From NCBI GenBank assembly GCA_903826775.1, contig CAIKFU010000066.1, positions 1-63,927 on the forward strand: a stretch of DNA of 63,927 nt. The letters run 5' to 3'. The notes under the pieces are model-generated. The model made no database searches. It saw only the letters and a list, made by a program, of their open reading frames with translations, and was not told the origin of the DNA. The stretch's first letter is position 1. Every line of letters starts with the position of its first letter. This document shows positions 1-8,907 of this stretch, one piece after another. Both the position numbers and the translations under genes were made by a program. The stretch is from an uncultured beta proteobacterium (GTDB lineage Bacteria; Pseudomonadota; Gammaproteobacteria; Burkholderiales; Burkholderiaceae).

Positions 1-1401
1 ACTAATGTTGCAGTATTAAACGGTATTGCTCACGTCATAATTCAAGAACTAATGACAAATGAATCATTTATTCATGCTCGCACAGAGGACTTTGAATCAT
101 TCCGTTCAGCAATAAGCAAATACTCCCCCGAATATGTTCAAAAAATAAGTAATGTTCCCGCTGATCGTATCCGCGAGGCAGCTCGTACATATGGCAAAGC
201 CAATCGCGGCATGTTGCTCTGGGGCATGGGCATAACACAACACATCACTGGCGTAGATGGCGCATTAGCACTTACAAACCTTATGTTGTTAACCGGCCAT
301 GTCGGAAAACCTGGTGCAGGCTTTATTCCAATCCGAGGTCAAAATAATGTACAAGGATGTAGCGATATGCAAGGTCAGCATAATGCTCTTCCTGGTTACC
401 ACGATATCAACAATCCAGAGCATCGAGCAAAATTTGAAAAAGTCTGGAAAGCACCACTACCAACCAATACCTATCAGACGATAGTTGAAATGGAGCACTC
501 TGCTCTAAACGGTGATATCAAAGCCCTATATATCATGGGTGAAAATCCAATGGGTAGCAGTCCCGATATCACAGAGGTTGAGGCAGGCTTAAGAAATTTG
601 GAATTTCTTGTGACTCAAGATATGTTTCTTTCGGAAACGGCGTCGTTAGCAGATGTTGTATTTCCAGCTTGTAGCTTTGCCGAAAAAGACGGCACGTATA
701 CGAATACCGAACGACGAATCCAATTGCTACAACGTGCAATTCCCCCTCTAGGCGAATCGCGTCCTGACTGGCGCATTATCTGCGATGTTGCTACCGCAAT
801 GGGCTTTCCCATGTCATATGAAAGTTCTGCTGAAATTATGGAAGAAATTGCTTCCCTTATTCCATCATATGCTGGTATCCGGCACGAACGACTTCACAAT
901 GGGGGTTTGCAATGGCCCTGCTTCGATACAAATCATTCTGGTACCCGATATCTGTATGCAGAAACATTCCCAACAAAGAACGGGCTAGGCAAATTCCATG
1001 CAGTTGAATATGAATCATCCGGTGACAATGTCGATGACAAATTCCCGCTGATACTGTCTACTGGGCGTTTACTTGAGCATTACCATACTGGCACAATGAC
1101 AAGACGTTCGCAAGGACTGGACCACATGAAGCCGGAAGGTGAAGTTGAGGTAAACCCAGAGGATGCGCGCCGATACAATCTACAACATGGTGAGAAAGTG
1201 CGCCTAGTTTCTCACCACGGGAAAATCGAGGTCAAGGTTAAAATAACTGAGCGATCCCCCGAAGGTGTAGTTTTTTATCCTTTTCATTTTGTCGAAGCGC
1301 CTGCAAATCGCCTAACTGGTTCTGACTATGACAAATCATCAAAAACACCTGGATACAAACGTTCTTCAGCAAGACTCGAAAAATTAACGAGCCTCCCCTA
1401 A
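1..1401 (+). CDS. fdhF: Formate dehydrogenase alpha subunit, C-terminal part (5' end outside window)
   Basis: The reading frame is open from base 1, so the start and the N-terminal half, with any Fe-S domains, lie outside the window. The visible 466 residues are the end of a molybdopterin-dependent oxidoreductase: a stretch ending in GENPMGSSPD, a segment SETASLADVVFPACSFAEKD typical of cofactor-binding domains in formate dehydrogenases, and a C-terminal molydopterin-dinucleotide-binding beta barrel (from about LILSTGRLLEHYHTGTMTRR to EAPANRLTGSDYD). The family oxidises formate to CO2 in the cytoplasm. The SETASLADVVFPA version looks more like FdhF-type alpha subunits than FdsA; this is a judgement from memory. 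No fdsC/fdhD or fdsD gene follows. The next ORF is convergent and overlaps its last 4 bases. Confidence 0.85.
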   Translation, partial: TNVAVLNGIAHVIIQELMTNESFIHARTEDFESFRSAISKYSPEYVQKISNVPADRIREAARTYGKANRGMLLWGMGITQHITGVDGALALTNLMLLTGHVGKPGAGFIPIRGQNNVQGCSDMQGQHNALPGYHDINNPEHRAKFEKVWKAPLPTNTYQTIVEMEHSALNGDIKALYIMGENPMGSSPDITEVEAGLRNLEFLVTQDMFLSETASLADVVFPACSFAEKDGTYTNTERRIQLLQRAIPPLGESRPDWRIICDVATAMGFPMSYESSAEIMEEIASLIPSYAGIRHERLHNGGLQWPCFDTNHSGTRYLYAETFPTKNGLGKFHAVEYESSGDNVDDKFPLILSTGRLLEHYHTGTMTRRSQGLDHMKPEGEVEVNPEDARRYNLQHGEKVRLVSHHGKIEVKVKITERSPEGVVFYPFHFVEAPANRLTGSDYDKSSKTPGYKRSSARLEKLTSLP

Positions 1402-1772
1402 AAACTAAAACTTTTAATTTTTTGTTTGCAATCAGAATAAGGCATCGCAACACTTTGGCGATATATCTCTCCAATTGTCATTTCTAAATCGAGGCGCGCT
1501 ACGCTCGATTTAGAGTGTAAAGAATCATGAAATATTTGACTAACTACATCACTCATCCGTTCGCAACCAGTATGATATAAGAATGCGTTTTCCCCATTTA
1601 AAACGTCTGGAATGAGTACAACCTTCCCACATTTTTTTTCAAGCTGATCAATAGCAGCAGACTCTTTCCCATCATCAAGAAATAAAAAGTTTTCCAGATT
1701 GACTGTGCAAAATCCATTGTCTATTAGACAATCAGCAGAGTAGTGAGTTGGGTTTTGTACAAATGTGCTCAT
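1398..1772 (-). CDS. Hypothetical protein, unknown family
   Basis: A 124-residue ORF from the ATG at 1772; a TTG five codons upstream (1787) is the alternative start. I do not recognise the family. It is soluble-looking, with no signal peptide or membrane segment, and it has several cysteines (in SADCLIDNGFC, KKCGK, HTGCERM and YSDCKQ), which could suggest metal or redox chemistry, but there is no clear CxxC pair. It is convergent with the formate dehydrogenase gene and overlaps its stop by 4 bases. The upstream SD-like sequence is weak. The cysteine-rich, ordinary-composition sequence favours a real gene, but it could be lineage-restricted. Confidence 0.55.
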   Translation of the reverse strand: MSTFVQNPTHYSADCLIDNGFCTVNLENFLFLDDGKESAAIDQLEKKCGKVVLIPDVLNGENAFLYHTGCERMSDVVSQIFHDSLHSKSSVARLDLEMTIGEIYRQSVAMPYSDCKQKIKSFSF

Positions 1773-2043
1773 TAAAGATTCTTTCAAATAATTTTTAATC
1801 CAGAAATTTTACTGTCCAGATAGATGTAATTGTTAGTTCATGAAAGTAGCATACGTCAAAAAAATTATTAACCTTAGCGGTGAATTTAATTTGCCTGACT
1901 ACCTGCCCCAGTAACAAACAATCAATGCCAACTATTCAAATGCTAAAGTCACCTTAAAGCGATGTAAAGGCTTTTCTAATAAAGAACGGAAGGATATTAG
2001 AATATTCAAGCTAACCTCAAGCATAAGGAATCTTTTCACCTTT
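1773..2043. other. Non-coding gap between the unknown ORF and hupB terminator
   Basis: About 270 bases without a convincing gene. A 24-codon ATG frame on the plus strand (1840-1914) has no ribosome binding site and no supporting feature. The stretch is AT-rich and presumably holds the promoter of the minus-strand ORF ending at 1398. I see no tRNA or strong hairpin in it. Confidence 0.5.
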
Positions 2044-2066
2044 AAAAAACAGCCCATTAAGGGCTG
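2044..2066 (-). terminator. Rho-independent terminator of hupB
   Basis: Stem CAGCCC (2050-2055) pairs with GGGCTG (2061-2066) around the loop ATTAA. On the minus strand it is followed by six T (complement of 2044-2049). It lies just after the hupB stop. Confidence 0.8.
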
Positions 2067-2077
2067 CCTACATGCAA

Positions 2078-2356
2078 TCAACGCTTATTCACGGCATCCT
2101 TAAAAGCCTTGCCAGCGGAAAACTTTACTGTTTTAGATGCGGATATTTTTATTGCTTCCCCTGTTTTTGGATTGCGGCCCATTCGGGCTGCACGAGATCC
2201 TGCTGAAAAACTTCCAAAGCCTACCAGTTGGACAGTATCCCCATTTGTGACTGATTTCTTGATTTCCTCAAGAACAACTGTCAATGCTTCTTCAGCTTTA
2301 ATTTTGCTTAGGTCAGCTCCATTTGCAATCGCGTCTACTAAATCAGCCTTTGTCAT
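2078..2356 (-). CDS. hupB: HU-family DNA-binding protein
   Basis: A 92-residue histone-like protein of the HU/IHF superfamily, at the usual length of about 90. It starts [11 protein letters not shown] and carries the DNA-binding arm signature [22 protein letters not shown], with the conserved proline of the intercalating tip in RNPKTGE, and ends with the family pattern [15 protein letters not shown] binds and bends DNA without strong sequence preference and helps compact the nucleoid. AAGGA lies about 10 bases upstream of the ATG. The gene is monocistronic, with its own terminator downstream, and is divergent from dacB across 138 bases that include AT-rich -10-like sequences. Confidence 0.93.
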   Translation of the reverse strand: MTKADLVDAIANGADLSKIKAEEALTVVLEEIKKSVTNGDTVQLVGFGSFSAGSRAARMGRNPKTGEAIKISASKTVKFSAGKAFKDAVNKR

Positions 2357-2494
2357 ATTCGCATCCTTTATTTTTAAATGCTATTTATAAATTTATAATC
2401 AGACTAAGGAGTAAATTACATCTCCGGGGGTTATCCTATCAAAAATGAGCCCCTTTAACACATAAAAGTGAAATATTTTTTCACCGGATGACTT

Positions 2495-4111
2495 ATGCAG
2501 CTTCTTAGAAATACCTACTTCAAGTTAGCAATCACTAAAAAGCCCATTTTTAATTTAAAAGCGGGGGCAATCAATGTAATTTATGTGTTTGCATTTGCAG
2601 CAAATTTTGCAGTCGCACAAACAATAGCCGATAACAAACCCTCACAGGTAATTCCAATTCCAGTACTAAAAAGCCTTGAGAAAAATCAGATTCCACTGGA
2701 CAAAATCAGCATTTCAGTTATAGAAGTATCTAAAGTAAATACCGAAGTATCTTCACAGGAATTGATTGACTGGCGATCAAATCTGGGAATGAATCCAGCT
2801 TCAACAATCAAACTGCTTACAACCTTAACCGCGCTTGATATTCTTGGCCCTCAATACCGATGGATTACCAAAGTATTTACAGACGGCATCCTTAACCAAG
2901 GAACGCTTAAGGGAAATATTTATCTGCAGGGAACAGGCGATCCTAAATTAGTGCCGGAAGAGTTGGCTCGGATGATGAAGTCTCTGAGAGACTTAGGGAT
3001 ACAAAGAATTGATGGTGATTTGATATTTGATCGGAGCGCCTATTCACCAAGCGTTATGGAACATGACACCATAGACGGTGAATCTTTACGCGCTTATAAC
3101 GTCCCCCCAGATCCATTGCTGTATGCTTTTCGAACGCTTTCTTTTCAATTAAATGCAGCTCGTTCGACTGAGCTTATTGATATAAACTACAGCCCCGCAT
3201 TAGCCCAATTTAAAGTAAATAACAACCTAAAATTAAACCGGCTTCCATGCGAATACTGGCGAAAAGATATCCAATTTGATCTTAGTGCTTACGCGGAAAA
3301 TACATTCCAGAACACTTCCTCCGTGAATCCATCGGACAATATTCAATGGCAAGCAAATTTTTCGGGTGTTTTTCCATTGCCTTGTAGTGGGGCAACTTAC
3401 AATATTGTCGCCTTTGATCCTAATACCTTTCTAACGCTTGGGATTTCAGCAGCATGGGAGTTATCTGGCGGTGTCTGGGCTCAGCCTCCAAAGGGACGTA
3501 GTGGACCAGTCCCAATCACTGCAAGACAATTGTTAGAATTTCAAGGGGTTAATCTCGGAAGCGATGTACAAGATATCAATAAGTATTCCAACAATGTAAT
3601 GGCACGCCAACTCTTCCTAACGCTAGCACTAGAAAAAATTGGCAAACCGGCCACAACTTCAAATAGTGAACAAGTTATTTTGGCTTGGCTTAAGCAAAGA
3701 AAATTAAATTTTCCTGAGCTTGTTTTGGAAAATGGCTCCGGACTCTCTAGAAATGAAACAATTTCAGCTTTGCACATGAATGAACTGTTGGTTAGCGCAC
3801 GAAGCTTGTCTATTTCAGACGTTTTTTACAACAGCCTACCTTTAGCAGGAAAGGATGGCACGATGAAAAATCGACTTCTTACTCAGCTAAGAAAATTCCT
3901 TCATTTAAAAAAACAACCTGAAGCTAGAATTAAAACGGGATCCTTAGCTGAGGTTCGCGCAATTTCAGGCTATGTAATGAGTAAATCCGGAAACCTATAT
4001 GCTGTAACGTCTTTTATTAATCATCCCAACGCATATCGCGGGCAGGATGCACACGATCAATTGTTGGAGTGGCTGCTTAATGATGGTCCTGAGCCGAAAC
4101 AAGCTCGCTGA
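2495..4111 (+). CDS. dacB: D-alanyl-D-alanine carboxypeptidase/endopeptidase (PBP4 family)
   Basis: A 538-residue serine peptidase of family S13. A hydrophobic export signal spans roughly residues 24-41, ending in AVAQ, so the enzyme is periplasmic. The penicillin-binding motifs are all present and in order: SxxK as STIK (Ser103, Lys106), SxN as SNN (365-367) and KTG (480-482). The long insert between the first two motifs is typical of PBP4. It removes the terminal D-Ala and cuts D-Ala-mDAP cross-links in peptidoglycan. A small GTGAAA/TTTCAC inverted repeat sits just before the start (2468-2484). The 3' end overlaps the convergent tsaC gene by 55 bases. Confidence 0.92.
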   Translation: MQLLRNTYFKLAITKKPIFNLKAGAINVIYVFAFAANFAVAQTIADNKPSQVIPIPVLKSLEKNQIPLDKISISVIEVSKVNTEVSSQELIDWRSNLGMNPASTIKLLTTLTALDILGPQYRWITKVFTDGILNQGTLKGNIYLQGTGDPKLVPEELARMMKSLRDLGIQRIDGDLIFDRSAYSPSVMEHDTIDGESLRAYNVPPDPLLYAFRTLSFQLNAARSTELIDINYSPALAQFKVNNNLKLNRLPCEYWRKDIQFDLSAYAENTFQNTSSVNPSDNIQWQANFSGVFPLPCSGATYNIVAFDPNTFLTLGISAAWELSGGVWAQPPKGRSGPVPITARQLLEFQGVNLGSDVQDINKYSNNVMARQLFLTLALEKIGKPATTSNSEQVILAWLKQRKLNFPELVLENGSGLSRNETISALHMNELLVSARSLSISDVFYNSLPLAGKDGTMKNRLLTQLRKFLHLKKQPEARIKTGSLAEVRAISGYVMSKSGNLYAVTSFINHPNAYRGQDAHDQLLEWLLNDGPEPKQAR

Positions 4112-5139
4112 AGTCGATCTCTGACACCATCCCACTCTTCCCCAGATGGGGGCTCAGGAAACAATATTAAATCCCATTGTTGTTGGTCAAGATCTCTTAA
4201 AACCCTGTATAAACGATTTGCAAATTCAACGCTCCCGGCTGGAACTAGAACTTCATTAATTTGCACGTATGAGATCCCATCTTGATTTAAAGAGGAATCC
4301 GAATCCCAAACTGCTACAGCCACTCGAGTTTTGATATCCGGATACTCGCTTAAACAATCCAGTAAGCGTCCTGGGGAATAAATTCTTAATGGGGTAGTCG
4401 GCGCATAATGCGCTCGGAAGCTACCTGACACTCTAGCAGTCAATTGATTATCAAATACTACCCCTGGCTTATTAACTACGACGCCAGTCCTCTTGAAAAT
4501 TTCAGCCGGAGTAATGGCCCCCGGCCTCAAAAGAGTAGCACAATCTCCATTTGATAAATCCACAATTGTTGATTCAATGCCAATATCGCAATCGCCCCCA
4601 TCCAATACAACTAAATCGGGATAATTAGTAAATTCATTGCGAACATCAGCCGCACTGGTAGGAGAAATTTTCCCGAAACGGTTAGCAGACGGTGCAACTA
4701 CAGCCTTTCCAAACTTTCGTAACAATTCTTGAGCCACAGGATGCGCTGGTGATCGCAATGCCACTGTATCTTGACCCCCGGTAATTTCATTAAAAACATG
4801 CCTATCTTTTTTAAAAACCAAAGTGAGTGGTCCAGGCCAAAAGGCAAAAATAATACGCAAAGCTTCTTCAGAGACATCTCTAGCCCATGGAGTAAGCACA
4901 GATAACCAATCAGGCTCCGTTAAATTATTATTTTCTGGTTCAGCTAAATGGACAATCAATGGGTGATTAGCTGGCCTATTCTTCATAACATAAATTTTTT
5001 GGATTGCTTCAATGTTAGTGGCATCAGCAGCTAGTCCATAAACCGTTTCGGTTGGAATTGCTACCAGCCCACCTTGTTGCAACGCTTGTATAGCGTCATT
5101 CACAGCAATATTCGAATAAGGCAAAGAGTCTTCTAGCAT
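4057..5139 (-). CDS. sua5: L-threonylcarbamoyladenylate synthase (YrdC/Sua5 type)
   Basis: A 360-residue, two-domain protein: an N-terminal YrdC domain with the substrate-binding motifs PTETVYGL (29-36) and KNRPANHPL, then a C-terminal Sua5 domain from about residue 225. It makes threonylcarbamoyl-AMP from Thr, bicarbonate and ATP for the t6A37 modification of ANN-decoding tRNAs. The length matches Sua5 rather than the shorter TsaC. It starts 5 bases after the purK stop and is probably the last gene of the purE-purK run. Its 3' end overlaps dacB head-on by 55 bases. Confidence 0.9.
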   Translation of the reverse strand: MLEDSLPYSNIAVNDAIQALQQGGLVAIPTETVYGLAADATNIEAIQKIYVMKNRPANHPLIVHLAEPENNNLTEPDWLSVLTPWARDVSEEALRIIFAFWPGPLTLVFKKDRHVFNEITGGQDTVALRSPAHPVAQELLRKFGKAVVAPSANRFGKISPTSAADVRNEFTNYPDLVVLDGGDCDIGIESTIVDLSNGDCATLLRPGAITPAEIFKRTGVVVNKPGVVFDNQLTARVSGSFRAHYAPTTPLRIYSPGRLLDCLSEYPDIKTRVAVAVWDSDSSLNQDGISYVQINEVLVPAGSVEFANRLYRVLRDLDQQQWDLILFPEPPSGEEWDGVRDRLQRACFGSGPSLSSHSNN

Positions 5140-5144
5140 TTCGA

Positions 5145-6335
5145 TTAGGGCTCTACACCTAAATCAATAGCGACTGCTGTAGAATTTTTTTGGGCAAGTT
5201 CCAGCGTCTCGCCCAAACAATTCACATGACCCATCTTCCTTCCAGGCAAAGCAGTAAATTTTCCATACAAGTGTAATTTTGCCCCTGCGTGACTCAACAC
5301 CCTATCCCAAGGAGGCTCATGCATGACGCCTAAAACTGCGTTATTAAGAAACCAAATATCTCCTAAGATATTAAGCATTGAAACCGGGGTTAATAAACGC
5401 GTATCCCCCAATGGCAAACGAGCCATTGCACGAACCTGTTGCTCAAATTGACTCGTTACACATGCATTTAAAGTGTAATGCCCAGAATTGTGTGGTCGAG
5501 GGGCTATTTCATTGGCTATTATCTTGCCACTCTTTAAAACAAAAAATTCAACACACAATATGCCAACATAATCAATATGCCGTATCAATGATTTGGCTGC
5601 CTCTACAATTTTATTTTCTTGCTCAGGATTAAGTGATGGGGCAGGCACGACGGATTTATGTAGAATCCCATTCCGGTGAATATTTTGCGCTACTGGATAT
5701 GCAACCACCTCATCATCATGGCCACGAGCAACCAAGGCAGAAACTTCAAAATCAAGATCCATTAATTTTTCAAGGACGCAAGGCACCTGATTAAAGTCAT
5801 CCCAAGCACGCTCCAAATCTTCAGGTGTACGAACCGTTACCTGGCCCTTACCGTCATAACCCATTCGAGCAATCTTCAAAATGCCCGGGAATAAACCCTT
5901 TGGAACATGAAAAATATCCGTTTTATGCTCAATTACAAAATGATCAGCAGGGCTAATGCCTGTTTCTTCCTTCCATGAAGCTAAGAAATTTTTCTCGGTA
6001 ATGCGATTTTGTGTCAATGAAACACAACTACTGCGAGGAGCCACATACACTCCAAGCGCTTCCAATTCATCCAAAGCTTGCGCGGGAATATTTTCAAACT
6101 CCGTACTTACCGATGAGCAAATTGCTGCCATTTCTTTTAATGCGGATAAATCTGTGTAATCAGCACGTATATGCTTTTCAGCAATTGATCCAGCGGGACT
6201 TTCGGCATTGGGATCCAACACGCATACTCGATACCCCATTGATTGAGCTGCCTGAGTAAACATTCGGCCTAGTTGACCTCCGCCCAAAATACCTAAGTAG
6301 GCTCCTGGCAATATTGGACCTAAATGATCAGCCAT
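5145..6335 (-). CDS. purK: 5-(carboxyamino)imidazole ribonucleotide synthase
   Basis: A 396-residue ATP-grasp enzyme. The N-terminal nucleotide-fold motif GILGGGQLGRM lies at about residues 15-25, the ATP-grasp core carries MGYDGKGQ, and the metal-binding region is VEFFVLKSGKIIANEIAPRPHNSGH. It converts AIR, ATP and bicarbonate to N5-CAIR, the substrate of PurE, which is encoded 6 bases upstream. The usual length is about 360-400. The tight spacing of purE, purK and sua5 indicates one transcript. Confidence 0.95.
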   Translation of the reverse strand: MADHLGPILPGAYLGILGGGQLGRMFTQAAQSMGYRVCVLDPNAESPAGSIAEKHIRADYTDLSALKEMAAICSSVSTEFENIPAQALDELEALGVYVAPRSSCVSLTQNRITEKNFLASWKEETGISPADHFVIEHKTDIFHVPKGLFPGILKIARMGYDGKGQVTVRTPEDLERAWDDFNQVPCVLEKLMDLDFEVSALVARGHDDEVVAYPVAQNIHRNGILHKSVVPAPSLNPEQENKIVEAAKSLIRHIDYVGILCVEFFVLKSGKIIANEIAPRPHNSGHYTLNACVTSQFEQQVRAMARLPLGDTRLLTPVSMLNILGDIWFLNNAVLGVMHEPPWDRVLSHAGAKLHLYGKFTALPGRKMGHVNCLGETLELAQKNSTAVAIDLGVEP

Positions 6336-6341
6336 TTAGAA

Positions 6342-6836
6342 TCAATACCCCGGCAATTCCATTGCACGTGCCGCCCCCGTCTGCTCAATGCGAAACACAT
6401 CCAAGCGTTTCGCTAAAACCGGATCAGTTACTGCCAAATTGGCAATAACATGCAATGCTGCATTTGCGGCACCAGCCTCACCAATTGCAAATGTTGCAAC
6501 CGGAACCCCCTTAGGCATTTGCACAATAGACAACAATGAATCCTCTCCACGCAAATATTTACTTGCTACTGGAACGCCATATACAGGCACTATTGTTTTT
6601 GCAGCCAACATTCCTGGCAAATGCGCTGCACCTCCAGCTCCTGCAATGATTGCCCGTAAGCCATTATCACGAGCTTGTTCTGCATAGCGAAACATGTCGT
6701 CTGGCATACGATGCGCAGAAAGGACTTTTGTCTCATGCGGAATATCGAATTGTTTCAACATTAACGCAGCGTGCTGCATAGTCTCCCAATCTGAACTGGA
6801 TCCCATCACAATACCCACAATTGGCTTATTGCCCAT
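6342..6836 (-). CDS. purE: N5-carboxyaminoimidazole ribonucleotide mutase
   Basis: A 164-residue class I PurE with the phosphate/substrate loop GSSSDWETM (12-20), the motif SAHRMPD including catalytic His42, and the GGAAHLPGMLA segment. It moves the carboxylate of N5-CAIR to C4 to give CAIR in purine synthesis. It is followed at 6 bases by purK. Between it and the preceding purC there are 68 bases that include the inverted repeat TCTCAG/CTGAGA (6878-6901), which lacks a T run. Confidence 0.95.
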   Translation of the reverse strand: MGNKPIVGIVMGSSSDWETMQHAALMLKQFDIPHETKVLSAHRMPDDMFRYAEQARDNGLRAIIAGAGGAAHLPGMLAAKTIVPVYGVPVASKYLRGEDSLLSIVQMPKGVPVATFAIGEAGAANAALHVIANLAVTDPVLAKRLDVFRIEQTGAARAMELPGY

Positions 6837-6904
6837 CTAACCCTCCTAGACCCTAAATTGGACGCAGTCTTTATTATCTCAGTCTTTATTTAGGCTGAGA
6901 TAAA

Positions 6905-7801
6905 TCAATTCTGCATCAAGCGATTTAAAGCTTCTTCATATTTTTGTGCGGTTTTTTGAATTACTTCTGGAGGTAAATCTGGAGCAGGGGCTTTTTTCCC
7001 CCAATGTTTACCTTCAATCACAACTTCCTCAAGCCAATCTCGAACAAACTGCTTGTCGTAGGAAGGTGGATTGGTTCCTACTTTATAGGTTTCCGCTGGC
7101 CAAAATCGTGATGAATCGGCAGTCAAAATCTCGTCCATTAATACTAAATTCCCAGCATCATCCAAGCCAAACTCAAACTTAGTATCTGCAATAATAATTC
7201 CGCGTGTTGCTGCATAGGCTGAAGCTTCTCTATACAAGCGAATGCTTACCTCGCGAATTTGATCGGCTAATTTTTTTCCAATCAACTCAACCACTTTATT
7301 AAAAGAAATATTCTCGTCGTGCTCGCCTGCCTCGGCTTTTGCTGCTGGTGTAAATATTGGCTCTGGCAATTTTTGCGCATTCTGCAATCCTGGAGGCAAT
7401 GAAATACCGCATACGGATCCGGACTCTTGGTAGTCTTTCCATCCGCTACCAGCCAAATAACCACGCACGACTGCTTCAACCAATATGGGTCTAAGCCGCT
7501 TAACCACTACTGCACGCCCTTTTACTTGATTGACCTCTTCAGGTTGAACCACGCTAACTGGGTCAATACCCGTTAAATGGTTCGGGATTACATGCGCCAA
7601 TTTATCAAACCAAAAATTGGCCATCCGATTTAACACTATTCCTTTTTCGGGAATAGGCTGGCTCATGATTACATCAAATGCAGAAAGACGATCGGTAGTG
7701 ATCATTAATAACTGGCTATCACCAACTGCATACACATCCCTTACCTTACCCTTGGACAAGATTGGGAGCGACTTAATGGATGTAGCGTATAAGGCGGCCA
7801 T
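6905..7801 (-). CDS. purC: Phosphoribosylaminoimidazole-succinocarboxamide synthase
   Basis: A 298-residue SAICAR synthetase of the longer type. It contains the signatures [11 protein letters not shown] (18-28), [18 protein letters not shown] and [17 protein letters not shown]. It condenses CAIR with aspartate using ATP, the step after PurK and PurE, whose genes lie directly downstream. The start is 7 bases after the fbaA stop, so it is probably co-transcribed with the glycolytic genes pgk-pyk-fbaA upstream. Confidence 0.95.
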   Translation of the reverse strand: MAALYATSIKSLPILSKGKVRDVYAVGDSQLLMITTDRLSAFDVIMSQPIPEKGIVLNRMANFWFDKLAHVIPNHLTGIDPVSVVQPEEVNQVKGRAVVVKRLRPILVEAVVRGYLAGSGWKDYQESGSVCGISLPPGLQNAQKLPEPIFTPAAKAEAGEHDENISFNKVVELIGKKLADQIREVSIRLYREASAYAATRGIIIADTKFEFGLDDAGNLVLMDEILTADSSRFWPAETYKVGTNPPSYDKQFVRDWLEEVVIEGKHWGKKAPAPDLPPEVIQKTAQKYEEALNRLMQN

Positions 7802-7808
7802 ATTTACA

Positions 7809-8873
7809 TCACTTCACTATCTGGGCCAATTCGCCACTACGATATCGTTCAGCCATTTTTTCTAATGTAATCGGCTTAATCTTATCGGCTTGACCGGCGC
7901 TACCAAATTCCCTGTATCGAGCAATACAAATTTTCTTTGCCGCTTCACGAGCTGGCTTTAAATAGTCACGTGGATCAAACTTGCTCGGATTCTCAAAAAA
8001 ATAACGGCGTATGGCCCCTGTCATTGCCAAACGAATATCAGTATCAATATTGATTTTTCGAACCCCATATTTAATTCCCTCCTGAATCTCTTCAACGGGA
8101 ACGCCATAAGTTTCTTTCATATCTCCACCGAATTGACGAATTTCAGCAAGCAATTCTTGAGGAACACTGGAAGAACCATGCATTACTAAATGCGTATTTG
8201 GAATTCGCATATGAATTTCTTTTATGCGCTGTATAGCCAAAATATCTCCGGTGGGTTTCTTGGTAAATTTATAGGCTCCATGACTTGTTCCTATCGCGAT
8301 TGCTAATGCATCGCATTGCGTAGCCCTTACAAAATCAGCCGCTTGCTCAACATCGGTTAGCAACTGCTCACGGGTCATTTTGCCATCTGCACCATGACCG
8401 TCTTCTTTATCGCCTTGCATTGTTTCAAGGGATCCCAACACTCCTAACTCGGCTTCAACAGTAACGCCAATCGAGTGAGAAAACTTAACTACTTCTTGCG
8501 ATACGGCAACGTTGTATTCGTAACTTGCCACAGTTTTTCCATCTGCCTCAAGCGACCCGTCCATCATTACGCTAGTAAAACCACTTTTAATTGCAGCCAT
8601 GCATACTGCGGGACTTTGCCCATGGTCTTGATGCATCACTACGGGAATATGAGGATACGCCTCCACAGCCGCAGAAATTAACTGACGTAAAAATGCTTCT
8701 CCGGCATATTTTCTAGCTCCTGCCGAAGCCTGCATAATTACCGGCGAATTCACTTCATCGGCTGCAGCCATAATTGCCTGTACCTGCTCTAAATTATTAA
8801 CATTAAAAGCGGGCAGGCCATAACCATTCTCAGCGGCATGATCCAAAAGTTGGCGCATAGATACTAATGACAT
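7809..8873 (-). CDS. fbaA: Class II fructose-1,6-bisphosphate aldolase
   Basis: A 354-residue zinc aldolase. The catalytic/zinc motif is HQDHG with His81, Asp83 and His84. The mid-protein segment [12 protein letters not shown] and the later HGSSSVPQ and [11 protein letters not shown] motifs follow the class II (Cbb/Fba) pattern. It cleaves fructose-1,6-bisphosphate to DHAP and GAP. It is downstream of pyk (34-base gap) and 7 bases upstream of purC. The symbols cbbA and fba are also used in this lineage. Confidence 0.95.
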   Translation of the reverse strand: MSLVSMRQLLDHAAENGYGLPAFNVNNLEQVQAIMAAADEVNSPVIMQASAGARKYAGEAFLRQLISAAVEAYPHIPVVMHQDHGQSPAVCMAAIKSGFTSVMMDGSLEADGKTVASYEYNVAVSQEVVKFSHSIGVTVEAELGVLGSLETMQGDKEDGHGADGKMTREQLLTDVEQAADFVRATQCDALAIAIGTSHGAYKFTKKPTGDILAIQRIKEIHMRIPNTHLVMHGSSSVPQELLAEIRQFGGDMKETYGVPVEEIQEGIKYGVRKINIDTDIRLAMTGAIRRYFFENPSKFDPRDYLKPAREAAKKICIARYREFGSAGQADKIKPITLEKMAERYRSGELAQIVK

Positions 8874-8907
8874 GATTTTCTCTTATTCAGTGTGATTAAT
8901 TTTAAAG

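Noticed and set aside
1840..1914. 24-codon ATG frame in the gap before hupB
   Set aside because: It has no ribosome binding site, no recognisable peptide and no flanking signals; chance frames of this length are common.
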